Positions 1 to 7,687 of a DNA stretch of 64,000 nt are shown here, one piece after another (positions within the stretch are counted from its first letter, which is position 1; each line of letters starts with the position of its first letter). The DNA is from Planomicrobium soli. Lineage in GTDB: Bacteria > Bacillota > Bacilli > Bacillales_A > Planococcaceae. The notes under the pieces are model-generated. The model saw only the letters and a program-made list of their open reading frames with translations, did no database searches and was not told where the DNA came from. Location: the NCBI RefSeq assembly GCF_003014655.1, contig NZ_PYAT01000006.1, positions 186,001 to 250,000 of the forward strand. The letters run 5' to 3'. Made by a program: the position numbers and the translations under genes.

Positions 1-70
1 GCTTATTTGAAGGTTTGATTGTAGAAAGGCAGGAGGCGAGGAGCTTTCTGCTCTTTTTTGTGGAGTGGCG

Positions 71-157
71 AGTGAGTTGCAACCTTTTGCAAGTGAGTTG
101 CAACAAATGGCTGCCGAGTTCCAACTTAACACTAATGAGTTCCAACTTCGCAGGAAG
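71..157. repeat. Four-copy 21-bp-period repeat array
   Basis: The core GAGTTGCAAC or GAGTTCCAAC begins at 74, 95, 116 and 137, that is, with an exact 21-bp period. The first two copies share AGTGAGTTGCAAC, the last two GAGTTCCAACTT. Because 21 is seven codons, a short open frame across it (15-200) reads as a heptapeptide repeat with a Ser-Cys/Ser-Asn core. I do not call that frame a gene, since it has no clear ribosome binding site. Bases 1-231 hold nothing else that I can support. Confidence 0.75.
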
Positions 158-231
158 AGCCAGAACCGGAGAAGGATTTTTTCAACGTTTAAAGAAATAG
201 TAAGGTAACGCTTTAAAGAGGAGGAAGGAAT

Positions 232-930
232 ATGAAACAAATTATCGCACTTGGCGGAGGCGGTTTCTTGATGGAGCCGCAAAATCCGTTATTGGATATA
301 TACATATTAGAGCAATCGAAAAAAGAGAAACCAAAAATTTGTTTTATTCCAACAGCGAGCGGCGATTCGGAGAGTGCAACATTGAAGTTCTATGAATTTT
401 TTTCCAAGCAAAATTGCCAGCCATCCCACCTTTCTTTATTTAAACCGCCTACAAGGGATATTGAGGGATTTATATTGGATAAAGACATTATTTATGTTGG
501 AGGCGGGAACACTAAAAACTTGCTGGCCTTATGGAAAGATTGGGGGCTGGACAGCATCCTGAGGAAAGCCTGGGAACAAGGCATTGTACTTTCAGGAATC
601 AGCGCAGGGTCGATTTGCTGGTTTGAAGAAGGCGTGACTGATTCGTTCGGGGATGGGCTTGAACCACTCAAAGCTCTGGGCTTCCTAAAAGGCAGCAACT
701 GTCCACATTATGACGGAGAAGAAAACAGAAGGCCGACGTATCGTCAGCTTATCGGTTCTCAAACATTGCAGGCTGGTGTTGCAGCAGATGACGGAGTAGC
801 GGTTCATTATGTGGGTGAGGAGATATCGAAAATTGTCAGTTCACGTCCAAATGCCCGAGCTTATCAGGTTTCTTTTGATGGACAAGTAAAGGAAACCGAA
901 CTTCCTACTACATTTTTAGGTGCTCACTGA
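232..930 (+). CDS. Peptidase E family (S51) serine peptidase
   Basis: A 232-residue protein of the S51 / type 1 glutamine amidotransferase-like fold. The nucleophile elbow GISAG places the candidate catalytic Ser at 124. The N-terminal strand is followed by a glycine-rich GGGG turn, and a YVGGGNT motif lies near residue 88. Family members are cytosolic and cleave Asp-Xaa dipeptides (PepE) or cyanophycin-derived dipeptides; which applies here cannot be read off. AGGAGGAAGG sits 6-8 bases before the ATG, so the start is secure. It is monocistronic on present evidence, with no partner gene on the same strand. Confidence 0.85.
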   Translation: MKQIIALGGGGFLMEPQNPLLDIYILEQSKKEKPKICFIPTASGDSESATLKFYEFFSKQNCQPSHLSLFKPPTRDIEGFILDKDIIYVGGGNTKNLLALWKDWGLDSILRKAWEQGIVLSGISAGSICWFEEGVTDSFGDGLEPLKALGFLKGSNCPHYDGEENRRPTYRQLIGSQTLQAGVAADDGVAVHYVGEEISKIVSSRPNARAYQVSFDGQVKETELPTTFLGAH

Positions 931-1151
931 TGTGAGTTGCTTGAAAAGGCGAGGAAGGAATGGCAACAAAGGCATCATTTTGTTGCAGAAATACGAATGA
1001 TAAAACCTGCTCCTTTCGTTAAAGTAGGACCATAATGAATGATATACGGCTGTTTTTTGTTATTTCCCGGGAAATATACAATTGTTTTAATGTACATCAC
1101 TTGTTTTTCCTGATCCTTCCAGGCTAGTATGTCTAGGAGACAAAACGTTCC

Positions 1152-1217
1152 ATGCTGAAAGAGGTCGCTGTTGCAGGTGCCGGAATCTTGATTTGGAATG
1201 CAGTAAAAAATAGATAG
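1152..1217 (+). CDS. Possible 21-aa hydrophobic small protein
   Basis: A 21-codon frame with a hydrophobic middle (AVAGAGILIW) and a basic end. I do not recognise it. In its favour are a plausible promoter (TTGTTT at 1101, 18-bp spacer, TAGTAT at 1125), a purine-rich AGGAGA at about 1134, and a terminator-like hairpin starting 12 bases after the stop. Against it are the long gap between that AGGAGA and the ATG and the very short leader. It could also be the remnant of a larger gene. The rest of 931-1264 shows no other gene. Confidence 0.3.
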   Translation: MLKEVAVAGAGILIWNAVKNR

Positions 1218-1228
1218 GAAAATAGGAT

Positions 1229-1261
1229 AAGCCTTTCCCGAATACTAGGGAAAGGCTTTTT
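1229..1261 (+). terminator. Rho-independent terminator
   Basis: AGCCTTTCCC pairs with GGGAAAGGCT, followed by five T on the plus strand. The T run favours plus-strand transcription (from pepE or the small frame at 1152) rather than yfkAB, which ends nearby on the other strand. Confidence 0.75.
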
Positions 1262-1264
1262 GAT

Positions 1265-2395
1265 CTAAAGTGAAAGCTTTGCTTTTCTTTTCGTAAAGTC
1301 CATCTCTGGATAGTAAGCGTCTTTCACCAGCAAGTTTGGTCCTAGGCATGAAACAGCTGCACAATGGCAGCCGATGGTTTTCGCGAGCGGGCGCTCCAGC
1401 CAATTGTCGAGCATAGCGGGGAGCGAATCGGCCTGGATATTGCCCATCGGCGGAGTGTCGCCGAAGTCTGTAACAATAACATCACCCGTAAAGATGTTGA
1501 CGTTCAGGCGCGAACGGCCGTCCGGATCGTTTCGGACCGTGACGTTTTTGCTGGAACCGATGCGTTGGAGCAAGGCTATGTCTTCTTCGTTCGGGCTGCA
1601 TGGATAAAATGGCAGCGTGCCGAACAGCATCCAAACGTTTTCATCACGCTGATCCAAAAGCTCATGGATCGCTTTTCGGGTTTCATCCAATGTCAGGACT
1701 TTCAGCTGGGAAGCGAAATCGCTAGGGTACATGGGGTGCACCTCGTGCCGCGTGCATTTCATTTCCTCAATAATTTGCTTATGTATGCTGGCGAGATGCG
1801 GCAATGTCCGTTTGTTGAGCATTGTTTCCGCAGACACCATGACACCGGCTTCTGAAAGCGCCCGGCTATTATCGATCATCCGCTGGAATTGTTCAGCGTG
1901 GCGCTCTTCTGAAGGCTTGCGCTCCATATTGGCGAATCCGCCAGTAACAAAATCATCGACGGTTCCCCAGTTGTGGGAAATGTGCAAAACGTCCAGATAA
2001 GGCGCGATGAGCATATACCGCTCAAGCGGCATAGTTAAGTTGGAATTCATCTGCGTCCGCACGCCGCGGGCATGGGCGTACTTCAATAAAGGCAATACAT
2101 AGCGCTCGACCGATTTTTTTGAAAACATCGGTTCGCCGCCGGTCAAACTGATGGTACGCAGGTGCGGAATTTCATCTAGCCGGGATAAGATCAAGCTAAT
2201 CGGCAAGGCCTCTGGGTCTTTCTGGGCCAGCATATAGCCAACAGCACAATGTTCGCAGCGCATATTGCATAAATAAGTGGTGGTAAATTCAATACTGGAA
2301 AGCGTCAGTTTTCCGTGTTCTTCAATATCCATATAAGCTTCCCACGGATCGTAATCCGGCGTGATTTTTTTGGAGATGGTATTAGCTAATGTCAT
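1265..2395 (-). CDS. yfkAB: Radical SAM/CxCxxxxC motif protein YfkAB
   Basis: A 376-residue radical SAM enzyme. The CxxxCxxC cluster motif (CNMRCEHC) lies at about residues 43-50, followed by the SAM-binding TGGEP motif near 85-89. The C-terminal region carries CHCAAVSC, the CxCxxxxC signature that names the YfkAB family in Bacillaceae, which probably binds a further cluster or metal. The substrate is unknown. The N-terminal YfkB and C-terminal YfkA parts are fused in one frame, as usual in this family. The ATG is preceded by GGGAGT. It stands alone on the minus strand. Confidence 0.88.
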   Translation of the reverse strand: MTLANTISKKITPDYDPWEAYMDIEEHGKLTLSSIEFTTTYLCNMRCEHCAVGYMLAQKDPEALPISLILSRLDEIPHLRTISLTGGEPMFSKKSVERYVLPLLKYAHARGVRTQMNSNLTMPLERYMLIAPYLDVLHISHNWGTVDDFVTGGFANMERKPSEERHAEQFQRMIDNSRALSEAGVMVSAETMLNKRTLPHLASIHKQIIEEMKCTRHEVHPMYPSDFASQLKVLTLDETRKAIHELLDQRDENVWMLFGTLPFYPCSPNEEDIALLQRIGSSKNVTVRNDPDGRSRLNVNIFTGDVIVTDFGDTPPMGNIQADSLPAMLDNWLERPLAKTIGCHCAAVSCLGPNLLVKDAYYPEMDFTKRKAKLSL

Positions 2396-2492
2396 AGTTA
2401 AGGACTCCCATAATTTTTATCAACGTTAATTATGGACTTCCCCTTTGGGTTCTACAAGCTTATGGAGAGATTTCAAATTTTTCTGATCAGTA

Positions 2493-2530
2493 AAAATAAA
2501 AAAGCCGTTTCCGGTTTGAGAAGGAAACGG
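2493..2530 (-). terminator. Terminator of the universal stress gene
   Basis: CCGTTTCC and GGAAACGG form the stem and a long T-rich tract follows on the minus strand, directly downstream of the universal stress gene stop. Confidence 0.75.
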
Positions 2531-2542
2531 TTTTATGGTCGC

Positions 2543-3013
2543 TTACTTTACCGGTTTTTCGGCTGTTTCTACTGCGGGAGTGCGGACAATCAGCACATCG
2601 CATTTCGCTGAGCGGACAATGCGTTCTGAAACACTCCCCATAAGGAAGCGTTCAGCTGAATTTAATCCAGTGGCGCCGCAAATGATTAAATCAGCATTTA
2701 ACCGCTTGACCATTTCCACAGGTATCATAGATTTAGGTGAACCGTACTCTACAATACAGTTTACTTCTGGCACTCCTGCTTCTGCTGCAACTTCTTTATA
2801 CGTGATCAATAACCCTTCCGCTGCCTTTTTTGCCCCTTTGGCAAAAGCTTGGCCATAGGCTTCAATAGATCCAAAAGAGCGGTTGTCGACAATGCTTACC
2901 AAGTTTAATGTTGCCTGATTCCGCACCGCAATATCAACTGCCTTTTTAAAAGCAAGAGCGGCTTGGTCCGACCCATCCACTGCTACGATAATTTGTGAAT
3001 ACTTTAAAGTCAT
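2543..3013 (-). CDS. Universal stress protein, UspA family
   Basis: A single Usp domain of 156 residues, the usual length. It begins with a strand ending VAVDGSD and has the nucleotide-binding stretch GATGLNSAERFLMGSVS, which fits G-x2-G-x9-G-S, so an ATP-binding UspA subtype is likely. Cytosolic. A strong AAGGAGGAATAC precedes the ATG. It diverges from fnr, and the 188-bp gap must hold both promoters. In many Firmicutes such genes respond to oxygen limitation; whether Fnr controls this one cannot be decided, as no clear Fnr box is seen in this gap. Confidence 0.9.
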   Translation of the reverse strand: MTLKYSQIIVAVDGSDQAALAFKKAVDIAVRNQATLNLVSIVDNRSFGSIEAYGQAFAKGAKKAAEGLLITYKEVAAEAGVPEVNCIVEYGSPKSMIPVEMVKRLNADLIICGATGLNSAERFLMGSVSERIVRSAKCDVLIVRTPAVETAEKPVK

Positions 3014-3201
3014 AATGTATTCCTCCTTATCTTTCTTGTATAAAAAATTCGATAAACTCTTTCCAATTCCTGCTTGTATGGAAAATTTGAATGGCGGCTC
3101 TTGGCACCCAAATTAATGATTAGCAAACAGCGAAAAATAGTATATGATACTCTTTAAATAGAAAAACTGGCAGCAAGTCGGATAAGAAAGGTGGTCTTGC
3201 T

Positions 3202-3903
3202 TTGAATGATGAAACAATGAGTGCGGAACTTAGTTCGGAAATAAAAGAACTGCTTTCCATTCACCACTCGATAAAAGAATTTAAAAAAGACACGTACTTG
3301 TTTCAAGACGGCGATGCCATTAAAGGAATTTATATTATCTATAAAGGAAAAGTCCAAATCGGTAAAGTGACGCCGGACGGCAGGGAACTGACGCTTAAAA
3401 TTTGCGGACCCAGCCAGATGGTCGGAGAAGTGACCGTTTTTTCTACAGATGCCAAGTATATGCTGGATGCTAAAGCGATAGAAGATGTAGTTTGCGCAAA
3501 AATTACCATCAACGATTTGGAAGAAGCGCTTCTTCACAATGCAAAACTTGCGGCAATTTTCATGAAATGGATGGGCATCGATCAGCAGAAAACACAGACC
3601 AAGTTCCGCGATCTTTTGTTGCATGGCAAAAAAGGGGCGCTGTATTCTACGTTGATCCGTTTAAGCAATAGTTACGGAGTTCGAAAGAAGAACGGAATAC
3701 TAATAGATTTGCACTTGACCAACCAGGAACTTGCCAACTTTTGCGGCATGACACGCGAAGTGGTCAACCGGATGCTGAGCGAATTGAAAAAACAAGAAGT
3801 TCTTTCAATGCAGGAAGGCAAATTGACGATCCACGACGTTAACCACTTGAAGGTTGAAATCAATTGTGAAAATTGTCCGATTTCAGTATGTAAAATCGAT
3901 TAG
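3202..3903 (+). CDS. fnr: Fnr-type oxygen-sensing regulator (Crp/Fnr family)
   Basis: A 233-residue Crp/Fnr protein: cyclic-nucleotide-binding fold (about 20-140) and winged helix (about 165-220) with recognition helix around TREVVNRMLSEL. The C-terminus ends in CENCPISVC, three cysteines spaced C-x2-C-x4-C. This matches the Bacillus subtilis type of Fnr, in which these cysteines hold the oxygen-labile [4Fe-4S] cluster, unlike the N-terminal cysteines of E. coli Fnr. The start is TTG at 3202, 8 bases after AAAGGTGG. A perfect Fnr-type operator lies just downstream before the ba3 oxidase operon, so that operon is the probable target. Confidence 0.85.
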   Translation: MNDETMSAELSSEIKELLSIHHSIKEFKKDTYLFQDGDAIKGIYIIYKGKVQIGKVTPDGRELTLKICGPSQMVGEVTVFSTDAKYMLDAKAIEDVVCAKITINDLEEALLHNAKLAAIFMKWMGIDQQKTQTKFRDLLLHGKKGALYSTLIRLSNSYGVRKKNGILIDLHLTNQELANFCGMTREVVNRMLSELKKQEVLSMQEGKLTIHDVNHLKVEINCENCPISVCKID

Positions 3904-3904
3904 A

Positions 3905-3937
3905 CGAGCTTGCTAACTAAGCAAGCTTGTTTTTTTA
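3905..3937 (+). terminator. Terminator after fnr
   Basis: AGCTTGC and GCAAGCT with a short loop, followed by seven T. It separates fnr from the oxidase operon. Confidence 0.8.
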
Positions 3938-3975
3938 TGTCTAAAAATTGACACCTCCCTAAAAAAGAACGCAAG

Positions 3976-3991
3976 TGTGATATTTATCACA
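3976..3991 (+). promoter_or_regulatory. Fnr/Crp-type operator
   Basis: TGTGATATTTATCACA is a perfect TGTGA-N6-TCACA palindrome, the consensus for Bacillus Fnr. It lies 70 bases before the first gene of the ba3 oxidase operon and about 70 bases after fnr. If the operator is centred at -41.5, transcription would start near 4025, with a weak AT-rich -10 around 4012. Position suggests activation, but this is inference. Confidence 0.75.
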
Positions 3992-4053
3992 ATGCCTAAG
4001 GCAGCAATAATTTACGCTAAAGACAAGAAGAACAATAGAAGAGGTGAAAAGAA

Positions 4054-4176
4054 ATGGCGAAGAATAATGAAACGCCAGACGTTGATTTAAAAGGAACACT
4101 GATCAGTGTCTTTTTCGTAGGAATTGTAATCATCGCAATGTGGGTCGCTGTTTACGCAATGTACATGGCAAGATAA
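4054..4176 (+). CDS. Cytochrome c oxidase subunit IIa (ba3 type), 40 aa
   Basis: A 40-residue protein with a polar N-terminus and one transmembrane helix (about 13-37). It is the first gene of the ba3 oxidase operon, 17 bases before subunit II. Subunit IIa of ba3 oxidases (Thermus CbaD) is a single helix of about 34-40 residues that fills the position of the missing first helix of subunit II, and length, topology and place all fit. GAGGTGAAAAGAA precedes the ATG. Confidence 0.75.
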   Translation: MAKNNETPDVDLKGTLISVFFVGIVIIAMWVAVYAMYMAR

Positions 4177-4193
4177 AACTGAAAGAGGAGTAG

Positions 4194-4667
4194 ATGAACA
4201 TGCATCTTCATAAATACGAAAAAATTTGGCTCGTTTTTGGAGTGGTGGCACTCGCCATCTTTTTAGGAGTTGTTGGGGTAAGCGCTTTTTCCCACGATCA
4301 TACACCGGCTGGCGGCATGCACACGATTGATCCGAAAAAGGTCAATGAAACAGCCCCGTTTGATGAGCCGGGCGTGACGCAACTGGATGATGATACGTAC
4401 CAAGTGGCCATCGTTGCCATGGCATTCGGTTATAATGCACCGGATCTTAGGGTGCCGGCCGGGAAAGAAATTATCTTTCATGTAACAGCCACGGACGTAG
4501 TTCACAGTTTTACGATTGATAACACAAAAGTCAATATGATGGTAGTGCCAGGGCAAATTACTACAAAATCTTACACGTTTGAAAAACCTGGCAAGTACTT
4601 GATTCTTTGCAACGAATATTGCGGTACGGGTCACCACATGATGTTCAATGAAATCGAGGTGTACTAA
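4194..4667 (+). CDS. cbaB: Cytochrome c oxidase subunit II, ba3 type
   Basis: A 157-residue subunit II with one N-terminal membrane helix (about 11-31) and a cupredoxin domain. The CuA ligands are visible: a histidine in VVHSF and the cluster CNEYCGTGHHMM (C-x3-C-x3-H-x2-M). The short, single-helix form is typical of B-type (ba3) oxidases, not aa3. It accepts electrons from cytochrome c on the outside of the membrane. GAAAGAGGAG precedes the ATG. The stop lies one base before the subunit I start, which implies translational coupling. Confidence 0.92.
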   Translation: MNMHLHKYEKIWLVFGVVALAIFLGVVGVSAFSHDHTPAGGMHTIDPKKVNETAPFDEPGVTQLDDDTYQVAIVAMAFGYNAPDLRVPAGKEIIFHVTATDVVHSFTIDNTKVNMMVVPGQITTKSYTFEKPGKYLILCNEYCGTGHHMMFNEIEVY

Positions 4668-4668
4668 A

Positions 4669-6321
4669 ATGATTGCTGCACAAGACCGTAAGCTCGCTTT
4701 AGCGAATATCGCAGTCGCCTATACAGCATTTTTAATCGGCACTTTGTGCGGATTGCTTCAGGTATTTATTCGGAATGACGCCATTCAATTGCCGGCATGG
4801 CTGGATTATTATCAAATTCTAACAGCACATGGTGTGCTTCTTGCTCTTATATTTACGACATTTTTCATATTTGGATTTTTTGCTACCGGAATGAGCAAAA
4901 GCTTAGGCGATTTTGGTCCGAAAGTACGCCTTACTTCCTGGCTCGGTTTTTGGGTAACAGTAATCGGCACAGTTTTGGCTACTGCCATGATTGTTTCCGG
5001 TGAAGCATCTGTCCTTTATACATTTTATGCGCCACTAAAAGCTAGCGGGTGGTACTATGTCGGATTGGCTTTGTTTGTAGTAGGAACGTGGATCAGCAGT
5101 TTCGCGCTTGTCGGCCATTATATGGTGTGGCGCAAAAACAACAAAGACCAGTTAAGTCCTTTATTCGCATTCATGACCATTACAACAATCATCATGTGGC
5201 TCATCGCTTGTCTTGGTGTGGTAGCTACCGTGTTATTCCAATACATCCCTTGGGCATTTGGCTGGGTGGATACAATCAATGTAGAATTGAGCCGCTCGCT
5301 GTTCTGGTATTTCGGTCACCCGTTGGTGTATTTCTGGTTATTGCCTGCCTATATGGCTTGGTATGTAATCGTTCCGAAACTGCTTGGTACAACCGTATTC
5401 AGCGATTCGCTGGCTCGCTTATCGTTCGTCTTATTTATCCTTTTTTCCATTCCGGTTGGATTCCATCATCAGTTGACAGAACCCGGCATTTCGAACTTTT
5501 GGAAATTCCTTCAGGTAGTCCTGACATTCATGGTCATCATCCCGTCCTTGATGACGGCATTCTCAATGTTCGCTACATTTGAGACTGTTGGCCGCAAGAA
5601 CGGCGGGAAAGGGCTCTTTGGCTGGTTCACAAAACTTCCTTGGAAAGATGTCCGCTTTACTTCAATTTTCATCGCAATGGCATTCTTTATTCCGGGCGGA
5701 GCGGGGGGCATTATTAATGCGAGTTTCCAATTGAACGAAGTGGTGCACAACACGTTATGGATTGTCGGCCATTTCCATATTACGGTTGGAACTCCGGTTG
5801 CGATGACGTTCATGGGACTGACGTTTTGGCTAGTGCCGTATTTAACAGGCCGGAAATTTACAAAATCCATGCAAAAGCTTGGATTTGTCCAAATCATCAC
5901 TTGGTCAATCGGCATGCTTTTAATGTCTACCGCACAGCACGTACTGGGACTTCTGGGCGCACCACGGCGTACAGCTTTTTCCAGTTACAACAACCATGCG
6001 TCGACGCTCGATTGGTTTGACGGCATTATTTCCAGCCATGTGACGATGGCTATTGGGGGAAGTATCCTATTCTTATCGGCGATGTTGCTGATTTATATTG
6101 TGGTCATGACGATGTTCTTGTCTCCTAAGGCAGTAAAGGAAAAAGATATGGTCGAATTCCCGATGGCAGAGAGCGGCAAAGCCTCTACACCAAAATTTCT
6201 CGAAAACTGGTGGATTTGGATCGGGATTGCCTTCGCCCTTATTTTTATTGCCTATGCGATTCCGCTTAGTGACATGATTCAGCATTCGCCTCCAGGATCA
6301 GAAGGACTTAAAACATGGTAG
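4669..6321 (+). CDS. cbaA: Cytochrome c oxidase subunit I, ba3 type
   Basis: A 550-residue heme-copper oxidase core subunit with about 12-13 membrane helices. Heme and CuB ligand regions are recognisable: TAHGVLLAL in the second helix (low-spin heme His), FGHPLVYFWLLPAY (CuB His and linked Tyr), GFHHQL (CuB His pair) and HNTLWIVGHFHITVG (high-spin and low-spin heme His). The short form with YFWLLPAY marks the B (ba3) family, which usually has high oxygen affinity. The start at 4669 is preferred to an in-frame ATG at 4648 because GAGGTG lies 6-11 bases before it. Upstream Fnr control would fit use at low oxygen. Confidence 0.92.
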   Translation: MIAAQDRKLALANIAVAYTAFLIGTLCGLLQVFIRNDAIQLPAWLDYYQILTAHGVLLALIFTTFFIFGFFATGMSKSLGDFGPKVRLTSWLGFWVTVIGTVLATAMIVSGEASVLYTFYAPLKASGWYYVGLALFVVGTWISSFALVGHYMVWRKNNKDQLSPLFAFMTITTIIMWLIACLGVVATVLFQYIPWAFGWVDTINVELSRSLFWYFGHPLVYFWLLPAYMAWYVIVPKLLGTTVFSDSLARLSFVLFILFSIPVGFHHQLTEPGISNFWKFLQVVLTFMVIIPSLMTAFSMFATFETVGRKNGGKGLFGWFTKLPWKDVRFTSIFIAMAFFIPGGAGGIINASFQLNEVVHNTLWIVGHFHITVGTPVAMTFMGLTFWLVPYLTGRKFTKSMQKLGFVQIITWSIGMLLMSTAQHVLGLLGAPRRTAFSSYNNHASTLDWFDGIISSHVTMAIGGSILFLSAMLLIYIVVMTMFLSPKAVKEKDMVEFPMAESGKASTPKFLENWWIWIGIAFALIFIAYAIPLSDMIQHSPPGSEGLKTW

Positions 6322-6333
6322 GAGTTGAGTGAG

Positions 6334-6420
6334 ATGTTCGTTACACTGCTTTCATTAATGGTTATCTTTATCGTCTTTACGGCAATGCTGATTGAGGTCA
6401 GCACACCGGAAGAAGAGTAA
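6334..6420 (+). CDS. 28-aa single-helix protein at the end of the ba3 operon
   Basis: A 28-residue frame with one hydrophobic helix (residues 2-20) and an acidic tail ending in three glutamates. It starts 12 bases after the subunit I stop, with GGAGTTGAGTGAG before the ATG, and ends just before the operon terminator. I do not recognise a family. By position it may be an accessory oxidase subunit or an assembly peptide, since small single-helix subunits are common in oxidase operons. Confidence 0.55.
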   Translation: MFVTLLSLMVIFIVFTAMLIEVSTPEEE

Positions 6421-6429
6421 CCGCAGACC

Positions 6430-6461
6430 AAAAGAGGATTCTATATGGATTCCTCTTTTTT
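6430..6461 (+). terminator. Terminator of the ba3 oxidase operon
   Basis: AAGAGGA and TCCTCTT form the stem, followed by a T run. Confidence 0.7.
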
Positions 6462-6557
6462 GTTGACTAAGTTAGACCGTTGACTTCCTGAAATTTCAAT
6501 CTTTTATTTTTTGGAATTTATTGTTAGGGTTAAAAGAACGGGACAGGAGGGGTTAAA

Positions 6558-7082
6558 GTGATCAATTATGAAGTAACGGCACTTGAAGGGTTTGGGGAGA
6601 AGATAGGGGAGCTGGTCTTTTTACTGGAACATGCAAGAGCGGTTACATTAGATGAAATTAAGAATCTGAGCCAAGCTGATTTGGATTATTTGGAGCATGC
6701 TGATGATAACTCCATTGGGGCACTGTTGCTTCATATAGCAGCGATTGAAAAAGTCCATCAAGTGATTTCGTTTGAGAAAAGGGATTTTAACGCTGAGGAA
6801 TACGCAAAATGGGTGCCGGCCATTGACCTGGAGGAACACGCCCGAAATACAATCAAAGGAAAAAGTATCGATTTTTACATTCGGCAGCTTGCGGATGTTA
6901 GGGAAGAGATAATGAAGCAATTGCACTTGCGTACGGACGGTTGGCTTTATGAAGGCGATTGCTGGCCAAACGGGACACCTTTCAATAATTATTTCTTGTG
7001 GTTTCATGTGCTTGAAGACGAAATCAGCCACCGCGGCCAAATCCGGGCCATTAAGCGCAGATTGCTGCATAGCAGAAAGTAG
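6558..7082 (+). CDS. DinB family protein
   Basis: A 174-residue four-helix-bundle protein of the DinB/YfiT superfamily, in the DUF664-like branch. Candidate metal ligands are a histidine in LLLHIAAIEKVH and the C-terminal HVLEDEISHRGQI, giving the three-histidine pattern seen in thiol-dependent S-transferases (bacillithiol or mycothiol type). The substrate is unknown. GTG at 6558 is the start, 8 bases after AGGAGGGG. The next gene begins 8 bases later, so the two are probably co-transcribed. Confidence 0.8.
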   Translation: MINYEVTALEGFGEKIGELVFLLEHARAVTLDEIKNLSQADLDYLEHADDNSIGALLLHIAAIEKVHQVISFEKRDFNAEEYAKWVPAIDLEEHARNTIKGKSIDFYIRQLADVREEIMKQLHLRTDGWLYEGDCWPNGTPFNNYFLWFHVLEDEISHRGQIRAIKRRLLHSRK

Positions 7083-7090
7083 GAGTTGAT

Positions 7091-7687
7091 ATGGAAAATC
7101 ATTTAGAAAGCACCCGCTTGTATTTGCGGGAATTGGCAGAAGACGATTGGCAAGCTGTCCATGAGTACGCTTCGCTGGAAATCGTCTCACGCTACCAACC
7201 GTGGGGACCGAATTCCGAGGAAGAATCCCGGGCATTTGTAGATACGGTTCTGCTGGATGCAAGCAAGGAGCCGAGAAGCCGTTTTGTCTTCGCCATTGTG
7301 TTGAGCGAATCAGAAAAACTGATTGGCGCCGGAGAATTCAACGTGCAAAGTATAGCGAATAGAGTTGGGGAGATTGGATATATCGTCAATCCGGCATACT
7401 GGGGCCAAGGCATTGCTACGGAAACAGCTAGAAGGCTGGTGGAGTTCGGATTCAGCGAGTTGGGTCTCCATCGTATATACGCTACCTGCGATCCAAGGAA
7501 CATTGCTTCCCAAAAAATCCTTGAGAAAATCGGAATGGTGAAGGAAGGCTTGATGCGCGAAGACCTGCTCATGAAAGACGGCTGGAGAGATTCTTTGCTG
7601 TACAGCGTGCTTGAACAGGAATGGCGGGAAATGGAGAAAGGATTTGCGGACCCTATAGCGCTGATTAAATGTGGAAAGAATGATTGA
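7091..7687 (+). CDS. GNAT acetyltransferase, RimJ/RimL type
   Basis: A 198-residue GNAT protein. The acetyl-CoA pyrophosphate loop appears in YWGQGIATET (Q-x-x-G-x-A/G pattern), followed by a strand with RIYATCDPRNIASQKILEKIGM, typical of the RimJ/RimL group that acetylates N-terminal or small-molecule amines. The last 15 residues extend past the usual end of the fold. The next gene overlaps its 3' end by 8 bases. The substrate cannot be named. Confidence 0.85.
   Translation: MENHLESTRLYLRELAEDDWQAVHEYASLEIVSRYQPWGPNSEEESRAFVDTVLLDASKEPRSRFVFAIVLSESEKLIGAGEFNVQSIANRVGEIGYIVNPAYWGQGIATETARRLVEFGFSELGLHRIYATCDPRNIASQKILEKIGMVKEGLMREDLLMKDGWRDSLLYSVLEQEWREMEKGFADPIALIKCGKND

Noticed and set aside
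71..148. CRISPR array
   Set aside because: Repeat cores are only about 10 bp with about 11-bp gaps, too short for CRISPR repeats and spacers, and no cas gene is present.
15..200. Short frame across the left 21-bp array taken as a repeat protein
   Set aside because: No ribosome binding site; the heptapeptide pattern follows from the 21-bp period and does not by itself show translation.
1364..1855. Long plus-strand open frame antisense to yfkAB
   Set aside because: It lies wholly within a well-supported radical SAM gene on the other strand, has no ribosome binding site and no known motif.
3154..3624. Minus-strand open frame over fnr
   Set aside because: Antisense to a clear Fnr gene; the composition is that of a reversed coding frame.
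4263..4637. Minus-strand open frame over the oxidase subunit II gene
   Set aside because: Antisense to a gene with intact CuA ligands; no start signal.
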